From Bacteroidales bacterium (GTDB lineage Bacteria; Bacteroidota; Bacteroidia; Bacteroidales; UBA7960): a DNA stretch of 37,609 nt. The notes beneath the pieces are model-generated. The model had not been told where the DNA came from. It made no database searches and saw nothing but the letters and a program-made list of their open reading frames with translations. How positions within the stretch are numbered: the stretch's first letter is position 1; each line of letters opens with the position of its first letter. Location of the stretch: assembly GCA_007135645.1 (NCBI GenBank), contig SLIL01000169.1, positions 1-37,609 on the forward strand. Direction: 5' to 3'. A program made the position numbers and the translations under genes. Shown here in pieces: positions 28,374 through 35,948 of this stretch.

Positions 28374-30500
28374 TCAGTAGATTGGTTGCACTCCCATGTT
28401 GTAAAACATAAATGACCATATGTCGGTGTGCTCTTCAATGATCTTTGAAACGGGTTTTCCGGCGCCATGTCCGGCATCTACATCCACCCTGATGAGCACG
28501 GGATTGGGGCCACTGTGTTTGCGTTGCAGCTCGGCAATGAATTTGAAGCTGTGGGCCGGAACTACCCGGTCATCATGATCGGCAGTGGTTACCAGCGTGG
28601 CAGGGTAATGCACTCCATATTCAAGGTTGTGGAGGGGCGAATAGGACAAAAGGTTGTGGAAATGCTCTTCCTCTTCGCTGGTGCCATAATCATCGGCCCA
28701 TGCCCATCCTATGGTAAACAAATGATAGCGCAGCATATCGAGTACCCCCACGGCAGGGAACGCTACTTTAAAGAGCTCAGGGCGCTGCGTCATAGCGGCA
28801 CCTACGAGCAAACCGCCATTGGATCCACCCTGTATGGCCAGTTTTTCCGGGTTCGTGTAGTTGTTATCGATCAGAAATTCGGCAGCGGCAACGAAATCGT
28901 CAAAAACGTTCTGGCGGTTGAGCTGCTTGCCGGCTTCGTGCCACTCGCGGCCATATTCGCCACCACCCCTTAGGTTGGCCATGGCATACACACCCCCATT
29001 TTCCAGAAGGATCAGCCTCGACAGGCTGAATCCCGGAGTGAGGCTAACATTAAAGCCACCATAGCCGTAAAGCAGTGTGGGGTTATTCCCGTCGAGCTCA
29101 ATGCCTTTTTTGTGCACAATAAACATGGGAATTCTTGTTCCGTCTTTGCTGGTATAAAAAACCTGGCGGGTTTCATAGTCGTTGGGGTTAAAATCCAGAT
29201 CCGGGGCAAAGTATTCTTCCCAGGTGTTGGTGCTGATATCGAATTTAAAAATGGTTGAAGGGAATGTAAAAGATGTAAAAGAGAAAAAGGCGATGTTGTC
29301 ATCTTTCCTTCCGCTAAAGCCTCCCACAGTTCCAACAGCCGGGAGTTCGATCTCCGCTTCCCTGCGTCCGCTAAGGTCATGAATAAAAGACCTGGAGTGT
29401 GCATCCTGCAGGTAGGTGGCAATGATTTTTCCTCCGATGAGGGAGATATTTCTGAGCACATTTTCTGATTCAGGTATGATCTCGCGCCATGCTGAAGGGG
29501 CCGGATTGGCCGGATCAATAAGTACTACCCGGTACCTGGGGGCCGAGTGATCGGTCATTACCAGCAATCTGCCGTTGATGTGATCAATAACCCGGTTATT
29601 GTAATCAAAACCTGTGATGATTGGTTTAAAGCCGTTGCCAGGTCTTCTGTTGTCCTTTACATAAAGGGCATTGCCACTGGTGCTTTGCGACTCGCTTAAA
29701 ATAACAAACCGTTCATCTTCGGTAGTGCCTACCCCGTAATTTCTTCTGGGGTGGTCAGGGTTCCAGTAAACCAGCCGGTCTTCTTCCTGCGATGTTCCCA
29801 GTTTATGGTAATAAACCTTGTGGAATTCATTGGCGGCAGAAAGCTCCTGCCCGGGTTCCGGTTGATCATACCGGCTGTAGTAAAAGCCATTTCCTTTCCA
29901 GGAAATACCGCTGAATTTTACCCATTGTATGTGATCGTCAAGTTGTTTGCCTGTTGCAATCTCCTTTACAAAAATCTCATTCCAGTCCGAACCTCCTGTG
30001 GAAAGGCTGTAGGCCATATACTTACCATCATTGGAAGCTCCCAGGCGACTTATGGATACAGTGCCATCTTCTGACAATTCGTTGGGATCGAGAAATATCC
30101 GTGGCTCACCGTCGAGGCCTTCTCTCACGTAAAGAACACTTTGGTTTTGGGTACCATCATTTCTGAAATAGAAATAATGATCACCCTCGCGCCAGGGAGT
30201 GCTGTATCTTTCGTAATTCCACAAATTTGTCAACCTGTCGTTGATCTTTTGCCTGAAAGGGATCCTTCCGAGGTATCCGAAAGTTACCTCGTTTTGTGCT
30301 GTTACCCAGGCTTTTGTTTCTTCGCTGTTGTCGTCTTCCAGCCAGCGATAAGGGTCCGATACTTCGATACCGAAATAATTGTCAACGATATCGTCCATAC
30401 GTGTTTCGGGATACCTGAGCTGTGTGTCTTGCCCGCATTGTGTCATAAAAAACAGGATTATGAACAAAAAGAAAAAATTTGAAAAGATTTTTTTGGCCAT
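28374..30500 (-). CDS. Prolyl oligopeptidase family (S9A) lipoprotein
   Basis: 708 aa; lipobox 'FFMTQCGQD'; 'DPYRWLEDDNSEETKAWV'; 'ANLRGGGEYGREWHEAG'; catalytic 'IQGGSNGGLLVGA', 'DHDDRVVP', 'DAGHGAGK'. Confidence 0.96.
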   Translation of the reverse strand: MAKKIFSNFFFLFIILFFMTQCGQDTQLRYPETRMDDIVDNYFGIEVSDPYRWLEDDNSEETKAWVTAQNEVTFGYLGRIPFRQKINDRLTNLWNYERYSTPWREGDHYFYFRNDGTQNQSVLYVREGLDGEPRIFLDPNELSEDGTVSISRLGASNDGKYMAYSLSTGGSDWNEIFVKEIATGKQLDDHIQWVKFSGISWKGNGFYYSRYDQPEPGQELSAANEFHKVYYHKLGTSQEEDRLVYWNPDHPRRNYGVGTTEDERFVILSESQSTSGNALYVKDNRRPGNGFKPIITGFDYNNRVIDHINGRLLVMTDHSAPRYRVVLIDPANPAPSAWREIIPESENVLRNISLIGGKIIATYLQDAHSRSFIHDLSGRREAEIELPAVGTVGGFSGRKDDNIAFFSFTSFTFPSTIFKFDISTNTWEEYFAPDLDFNPNDYETRQVFYTSKDGTRIPMFIVHKKGIELDGNNPTLLYGYGGFNVSLTPGFSLSRLILLENGGVYAMANLRGGGEYGREWHEAGKQLNRQNVFDDFVAAAEFLIDNNYTNPEKLAIQGGSNGGLLVGAAMTQRPELFKVAFPAVGVLDMLRYHLFTIGWAWADDYGTSEEEEHFHNLLSYSPLHNLEYGVHYPATLVTTADHDDRVVPAHSFKFIAELQRKHSGPNPVLIRVDVDAGHGAGKPVSKIIEEHTDIWSFMFYNMGVQPIY

Positions 30501-30694
30501 GGTTTTAATTTTTGTTTGATTTCGTTTGTAATGGTTATGAAAAGCAGCGGTAAATTTAGAGTTATTTTTATAATATGTATCTTTGCTCTTGCGTTAAAAA
30601 AACTAATAGTTGCTTCATTTGCAGGCAGTTCAATCTCGAGTTTTTTCCATTAAAATAAAATTTATCAAGTTAAAAAAATAAATTCACCCTATTT

Positions 30695-31603
30695 ATGTCA
30701 AATCCTGGATTCAAAGAGACCTATACCTTTAAGAAAGAACTTTTATTGAAATCTTCATCCGATGATCAGCTGGAAGAAGTGGAATATATGCTGGCCAAAA
30801 CGGTCTACAACGAACACGGAAAAGTAGTTGCCGAAATCCAGTATGACATGGATGGTAATGTGTTGCAGGAAAACTCTTACAAGTATAATGAGCATGGTTT
30901 TTTGCTTGAGGAAACCCTGAAAGACCATGATGGGCTCATTGCCGAGCATAAATCCTGGGAGCCTGATGAGCAAAACCGCATTGCAAAAGAGTTCAGGCAT
31001 TATCTTGATGGATCATTCGATACTATCCATTATACCTACAACGATAAAGGGCATTTGATCAAAAAGGAGACTATAGATCCTGACGGCGACACAGAATCCA
31101 TTGAAGAAATGGAATATAATACCGATGGCTGGATGGTTTATTACAGCTTAAAAGATTATGACGGAGATCTTCTTAGTGAGAAAAAAATAAAGTACGATAA
31201 CAAGGGAAATCCTGTGGAAATTCTGGAATATGATGGTTCAGAAGATGCATCAACCCGGAAAGAGGCAGATTATTACCCGTCGGGTAATAAAAAAGAAACC
31301 CTGCTTTATAATGATCAGGATCAGCTTATTGAGAAGATCGTCTTGAAGGAAAATGCCAGCGGGCAACTGATCCAGGTTCTGGAAGAAAGCCTGACCAAAA
31401 AGAATACTACCAATTTTGCCTATGATGATAAAGGTAATATTATCCTTCAGGAAGAATTTGACCGCAACGGTGAGCTGGTAAGCAAGGTGAAACGGGGTTT
31501 TAATGATGATAATTTGCTGGTAAGTTCAGAAGTATTTATTCATGGTGGTGGAAGAGGCTTGTCAAAAAACTATACCCTGAGGAAAGAGTACAGGCAATTT
31601 TAA
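30695..31603 (+). CDS. RHS/YD-repeat-like protein, no signal peptide
   Basis: 302 aa; repeated units such as 'YNEHGKVVAEIQYDMDGNVLQE', 'YTYNDKGHLIKKETIDPDGD', 'IKYDNKGNPVEILEYDG', 'FAYDDKGNIILQEEFDRNGEL'. Confidence 0.7.
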   Translation: MSNPGFKETYTFKKELLLKSSSDDQLEEVEYMLAKTVYNEHGKVVAEIQYDMDGNVLQENSYKYNEHGFLLEETLKDHDGLIAEHKSWEPDEQNRIAKEFRHYLDGSFDTIHYTYNDKGHLIKKETIDPDGDTESIEEMEYNTDGWMVYYSLKDYDGDLLSEKKIKYDNKGNPVEILEYDGSEDASTRKEADYYPSGNKKETLLYNDQDQLIEKIVLKENASGQLIQVLEESLTKKNTTNFAYDDKGNIILQEEFDRNGELVSKVKRGFNDDNLLVSSEVFIHGGGRGLSKNYTLRKEYRQF

Positions 31604-31627
31604 ACGGTTTTTAAATTCTCAAGTCAT

Positions 31628-32224
31628 ATGATTGTAGAAACGATAATGAACTCATTCTGGTGGACATGGGTTATTCTCCCATTTTTGATCTTTCTATCCC
31701 GGATTCTTGATCAAAGCATTGGTACACTGAGGGTTATATTTGTGTCCAAAGGGTTGAAGAATATTGCACCCTTTTTTGGGTTCTTTGAGGTCATTATCTG
31801 GCTACTTGCCGTGGCCCAGGTAATGAAGCATCTGAACAACCCCATGTCATACATTGCCTATGGTGCTGGCTTTGCCATGGGGAATTACATTGGGATCATT
31901 ATTGAAGAAAAACTATCACTGGGAACATTGCTTATTCGGGTCATCCCCAAGAAAGATACCACAGAACTGATCAGTCATTTGAAAGAACTTGGCTTTGGAG
32001 TTACACAGATAAATGCCGAGGGAGTTATGGGGACTAAAGTAAAGATTCTGTTCACAATCATCAAACGAAAAAATGTGCACCAGGTAATTCATGCCATCAA
32101 CCAGTACAACCCCAATGCCTTTTACACCATTGAAGAGGTAAAGACAGTAAAGGAGGGTTATTTTGGAATACCGGTGCAGCCTAAGGGAATCGGAATCCGT
32201 GAAGGGATCTTTAAGAGAAAGTGA
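31628..32224 (+). CDS. DUF2179/UPF0316-like membrane protein
   Basis: 198 aa; TM segments, 'LSRILDQSIGTLRVIFVSKGLKNIAPFFGFFEVIIWLLAVAQVMKHLNNPMSYIAYGAGFAMGNYIGIIIEEKL', C-terminal DUF2179-like domain. Confidence 0.88.
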   Translation: MIVETIMNSFWWTWVILPFLIFLSRILDQSIGTLRVIFVSKGLKNIAPFFGFFEVIIWLLAVAQVMKHLNNPMSYIAYGAGFAMGNYIGIIIEEKLSLGTLLIRVIPKKDTTELISHLKELGFGVTQINAEGVMGTKVKILFTIIKRKNVHQVIHAINQYNPNAFYTIEEVKTVKEGYFGIPVQPKGIGIREGIFKRK

Positions 32225-32255
32225 TTTTTTCTGTTGTGGCGGTTTGTATGCAAGT

Positions 32256-32398
32256 AAGCTTGAGTCCACTCTGAAAAGTCTTTTTTTTAATGCTGTAGAT
32301 AAAACTTCCCTTTATAACTCACATAAATTCAATAGGTTGCGAGCTCCCCCTCTTAGGGGGATGGGGGGTATTGTACTTTTCGGAGTGGATTCAAGCTT
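32256..32398. mobile_element. MITE-like non-autonomous element with 24-bp imperfect terminal inverted repeats; contains dispersed repeat copy B (32330-32385)
   Basis: Left AAGCTTGAGTCCACTCTGAAAAGT (32256-32279); right ACTTTTCGGAGTGGATTCAAGCTT (32375-32398), rc AAGCTTGAATCCACTCCGAAAAGT: 22/24 match. No ORF inside; no clear target-site duplication seen. Confidence 0.65.
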
Positions 32399-32461
32399 TA
32401 ATAAACACGATCCGTAAAATTCCTGGACGTTTTTCCCAGGCAAATTCATCCCCGCAAAAGA

Positions 32462-32501
32462 CATCGGCCCTGCAATTCTATAAGAGACTGCAGGGCCGAT
32501 G
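32462..32501 (-). terminator. Hairpin terminator downstream of the YceI-family gene
   Basis: CATCGGCCCTGCA (32462-32474) / TGCAGGGCCGATG (32489-32501) perfect 13-bp stem; followed on the minus strand by TCTTTTG. Confidence 0.7.
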
Positions 32502-32539
32502 ATTATTAAGACAGTTTAATCCGGATAACTCTGTTCGGG

Positions 32540-33070
32540 TCAGGAAGGTTGTTTGGCAAACTGCACCTCTGCCATAATGGTTACTTCTTCGCCCACCAGC
32601 ACACCACCGGTTTCAAGTGCGGCATTCCAGTTCAGGCCCCAGTCTTTACGGTTTAACTTGCCGGTTACCGAGAAACCTGCCTTTTCATTGCCCCAGGGGT
32701 CCTTGTTGGTGCCACCAAATTCCACGGCAAGGGCCACCTCTTTGGTTACTCCTTTCATGGTAAGATTGCCTTTCAGGGTGTAATTGCCATCTCCTTTGTT
32801 TTCGAAAGCAACGGATTCAAACTCCAGTGTGCCGAATTTCTCCACATCAAAAAAGTCAGCACTTTTCAGGTGATTGTCGCGGTCTTCGTTATTGGTAAAT
32901 ACAGACGAACTTTCAATAACGATCTTTGCTTTGGATTTGCTGAAGTCTTCGCCGTCAATTTCGCCGCTGAATGATCTGAACTCACCTTTTACATTGGTGA
33001 TCATCAGGTGTTTTACTTTGAAAAGGATTTCGCTGTGTGAGGGATCGAGTACCCATTTTGTTGTTGCCAT
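32540..33070 (-). CDS. YceI family (polyisoprenoid-binding lipocalin-like) protein, no signal peptide
   Basis: 176 aa; 'WVLDPSHSEILFKVKHLMITNVKGEFRSFSGEID', 'NHLKSADFFDVEKFGTLEFES', 'LTMKGVTKEVAL', 'FSVTGKLNRKDWGLNWN'. Confidence 0.95.
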   Translation of the reverse strand: MATTKWVLDPSHSEILFKVKHLMITNVKGEFRSFSGEIDGEDFSKSKAKIVIESSSVFTNNEDRDNHLKSADFFDVEKFGTLEFESVAFENKGDGNYTLKGNLTMKGVTKEVALAVEFGGTNKDPWGNEKAGFSVTGKLNRKDWGLNWNAALETGGVLVGEEVTIMAEVQFAKQPS

Positions 33071-33153
33071 AATTTTACGATTTAATGTTAACTACTATAT
33101 TGATTAATATTTATTTAAAAGAATTCTGTTGGAATTAAGTGGTTTTTCGTTTG

Positions 33154-33227
33154 TTTGATTGTTTAAACAAAGAGGCTATACTTTTGTTAGTTGGATGTAG
33201 TTAAAATAGTACTATACTTTTGTATAG
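33154..33227 (+). promoter_or_regulatory. Tandem promoter/operator region upstream of the HxlR-family gene
   Basis: 12-bp direct repeat CTATACTTTTGT at 33176-33187 and 33212-33223 (36-bp period); each contains TACTTTTG with a TTG exactly 21 nt upstream; second copy forms the dyad CTATAC-tttt-GTATAG. Confidence 0.6.
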
Positions 33228-33257
33228 CTTGCTTTGTTTTACTAACCTCCATGTACT

Positions 33258-33623
33258 ATGAAATCAAAAGCAGAACAGATAAAAAGTTGCTCGGGCGAAT
33301 TTGTCCTTGCGCTCAACGATACCATGAATGTGCTCAATGGTAAATGGAAACTTCCTATTATAGGCTATTTGTTGTTTGGGAAGAAGCGTTACAGGGATAT
33401 GGAAAGGGATATTGAAAACATTACCCCGCGAATGTTGTCCAAAGAGCTGAAAGAGCTTGAGTTGAACGGTATCGTCAAGCGGATGGTGCACAATACCATA
33501 CCGGTAAAAGTGGAATATGAGCTTACCGAGTCAGGAATGCGTTTGCGGGATGTGCTGGATGCGATGATCGACTGGGGCCTGGAGCACCGTAAGGAGCAAA
33601 AGGAGCTGATCGCAGCTTCATAA
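33258..33623 (+). CDS. HxlR family winged helix-turn-helix transcriptional regulator
   Basis: 121 aa; 'LNDTMNVLNGKWKLPIIGYLLFGKKRYRDMERDIENITPRMLSKELKELELNGIVKRMVHNTIPVKVEYELTESGMRL'. Confidence 0.95.
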   Translation: MKSKAEQIKSCSGEFVLALNDTMNVLNGKWKLPIIGYLLFGKKRYRDMERDIENITPRMLSKELKELELNGIVKRMVHNTIPVKVEYELTESGMRLRDVLDAMIDWGLEHRKEQKELIAAS

Positions 33624-33626
33624 GTT

Positions 33627-35090
33627 CTATTCAAACTCACTGTCCACAATTTTCGCAGATGCAAGGCACAAAGGGATCCCTCCGCCCGGATGCACACTGC
33701 CCCCTGTAAAGTAAAGGTTCCGGAACTTTCTTTTGAAATTGGGATGTCGCATAAATGCGGCAAAGGGATTATTGGAGCTATTGCCATAAAGTGAGCCACC
33801 GTATGATCCCGTATCTCTTTCTATACTCCTGGGATCGGCCATGTGCTCAAATAATATGTGTTTTTCAATATCGGTATTCAATACCCTGTTGACCCGTTCA
33901 ATAATATTCTTACGTGCTTCCATGATCATGCTGTCCCAGTCCTGCCCTGTATTTTCGGGGGCGTTGATCATCACATACCAGTTTTCCATTCCTTCGGGAG
34001 CATCACCAGCAACCGTTTTGGAGCTGATAAACAGATAAACTGTAAGGTCATCGCTCAGGGTTTTGCTCCCAAAAAGATGATCAAATTCCTTCTGGTAATC
34101 GTTGGCAAACAAAATGTTGTGAACCTCCAGCTGGGGGAATTGCCGGTTGATGCCCCAGTAAAAGATCAGGGCGGAGGAGGATCGCTGGCTTTTTGCGGTG
34201 GCAACAGGCGGTTTATGGTTGGGCAAAAGATGTTTGTAAAGGTTCCATACGTCCACATTGCTCACAATATTGTCAAATGGCAGAATCTGGTTGTTGACCT
34301 TCAGTGCGCCGGCCCTTTTGTTTTCAATGATGATCTGTTGCACAGGGGTGTTGAAGTGGAATGTAACCCCTTTTCGCAAGGCCAGCTGGTAAAGGGATTG
34401 GGCAATACTGTACATCCCTTTCTCAGGGAAAAATGCCCCGATATTGTGTTCCAGATGGGCAATGATGTTAAGTGTTGCAGGAGTCTGGTAGGGATTGGAG
34501 CCATTGTAGGTGGCATACCGGTTGAATAGCTGAATTATTTTAGGGTTTGAGAACCACCGTTTGTTGCGCAAATGCATGGAGGTGAAGGAGTCAAGCTCAT
34601 GCACATAAAGCATGGATTTGCGGAAAGCCTTGCCAAAGTAATTGGCAGGCTTATGCAGAGAGTTGAACATAAACACGTCGGCAGTTAGTTGATACAGCCT
34701 TTCGCTCTTTTTCAGGAAAGATTTCACATGCCTCCCTTCCACACCCGTTTGTTCTTCTATCTCATCGGCAAACTTTTCCGTATTCTGCCAGGCGTTTATC
34801 ACAGTTCCGTCATCCCAGAAATACTTGCACGAAGATTCCAGCTTTTTGTATTGAAAGCGTTTTGATGGATCTTCCCCGGCAATTTCGAACAGCTCATCCA
34901 CCAGCTGAGGCAGGGTAAACAGCGATGGGCCTGTATCAAAGCGAAACCCATCGTGCTGTATCTGAGAAATTTTCCCTCCCGGAATAGCTGCCTGCTCATA
35001 TACCGTTACCTTGTGCCCTTTGGATGCCAGCCTGATGGCCGTACCCAATCCACCAACTCCTGAACCGATTATTGCGGTGTTTTTTGTCAT
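33627..35090 (-). CDS. crtD: Phytoene desaturase-family carotenoid desaturase, CrtD-like (1-hydroxycarotenoid 3,4-desaturase-like)
   Basis: 487 aa; FAD motif 'AIIGSGVGGLGTAIRLASKGHKVTVYEQAAIPGGKI'; 'FDTGPSLFTLP'; C-terminal 'NLYFTGGSVHPGGGIPLCLASAKI'. The CrtD versus CrtI subfamily call is inference. Confidence 0.75.
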   Translation of the reverse strand: MTKNTAIIGSGVGGLGTAIRLASKGHKVTVYEQAAIPGGKISQIQHDGFRFDTGPSLFTLPQLVDELFEIAGEDPSKRFQYKKLESSCKYFWDDGTVINAWQNTEKFADEIEEQTGVEGRHVKSFLKKSERLYQLTADVFMFNSLHKPANYFGKAFRKSMLYVHELDSFTSMHLRNKRWFSNPKIIQLFNRYATYNGSNPYQTPATLNIIAHLEHNIGAFFPEKGMYSIAQSLYQLALRKGVTFHFNTPVQQIIIENKRAGALKVNNQILPFDNIVSNVDVWNLYKHLLPNHKPPVATAKSQRSSSALIFYWGINRQFPQLEVHNILFANDYQKEFDHLFGSKTLSDDLTVYLFISSKTVAGDAPEGMENWYVMINAPENTGQDWDSMIMEARKNIIERVNRVLNTDIEKHILFEHMADPRSIERDTGSYGGSLYGNSSNNPFAAFMRHPNFKRKFRNLYFTGGSVHPGGGIPLCLASAKIVDSEFE

Positions 35091-35114
35091 GATTTGCTTT
35101 TTCAGGGTGATCCT

Positions 35115-35948
35115 TTAAACCAGGTTGAGTGTATTTTGTGTGTAACACCTGGAAAGTAGCAGAAACTTGCGGCTGTTGGGGATCCTGAACCTTTTTTCCA
35201 GCAGCTGCTCCGGTTGGGCATTCTCAATTTTCTCCAGCAACTTAAGGTAATAGTTATAGGCCAGAAAAACCCCCAGGCGAACATCTTTGCGCAAAAGTTT
35301 TATTCCTTTGTAAGCCTCATCAAAATCCTGTTTTATTTCTGCTTCGATATCCTTTTTCATGGAAATATCAAAATTGTCAAAATCTACCTCGGGAAAATAA
35401 ACGCGGCCTCTCTCGTGATAGTCCGACAACATATCGCGCAGGAAATTGACCTTTTGAAAAGCTTCGCCCAGTTTTCTTGCAGGGTGGATCAGTGCCTTAT
35501 ATCTCTCATCGTCACCATCGTAAAACACTCTCAGGCACATCAGACCGATCACCTCGGCCGAGCCATAGATATACTGGTGATACTCCTTGCGGTTGTAGCG
35601 TGTCTTGAACAAATCCAGCTCCATACTGTAAAGAAACGCATCAATATGTTCATGCTCAATTTTGTAGCGGTTTACAGCCCATTGAAAGCTGTGGAGGATC
35701 GGGTTGGTGCTGAACCCGTCTTTAATGGCCAGATATGTTTCTTCTTTGAAATTCTTGAGTAAAGTCTTCTGATCTTTATCGTGAAACGTATCTACAATTT
35801 CATCGGCAAACCTTACAAACCCATAAATGGCGTATATGGCAGGCCGGTATTTTTTGTTAAGCATCCATACACCCATGCTGAAAGAGGTGGAATAGTTGAG
35901 GGTGGTGGTTTTGCTGATCTTTAGTGCATTACCTGTGTAAAAGTCCAT
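35115..35948 (-). CDS. crtB: Phytoene/squalene synthase family protein
   Basis: 277 aa; 'YAIYGFVRFADEIVD' (first Asp-rich motif region), 'GEAFQKVNFLRDMLSDYHERGRVYFP' (second). Confidence 0.93.
   Translation of the reverse strand: MDFYTGNALKISKTTTLNYSTSFSMGVWMLNKKYRPAIYAIYGFVRFADEIVDTFHDKDQKTLLKNFKEETYLAIKDGFSTNPILHSFQWAVNRYKIEHEHIDAFLYSMELDLFKTRYNRKEYHQYIYGSAEVIGLMCLRVFYDGDDERYKALIHPARKLGEAFQKVNFLRDMLSDYHERGRVYFPEVDFDNFDISMKKDIEAEIKQDFDEAYKGIKLLRKDVRLGVFLAYNYYLKLLEKIENAQPEQLLEKRFRIPNSRKFLLLSRCYTQNTLNLV

Noticed and set aside
30695-31603. RHS-type polymorphic toxin
   Set aside because: No RHS core cage signature, no toxin domain, no signal peptide and no immunity gene; only YD-like repeats.
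33858-34529. 223-aa ORF on the plus strand, and similar long shadow ORFs at 6475-7029, 8484-9032 and 35214-35762
   Set aside because: Each lies opposite a well-supported gene (CrtD-like, phosphoesterase, AbgT, CrtB); no recognisable domain.
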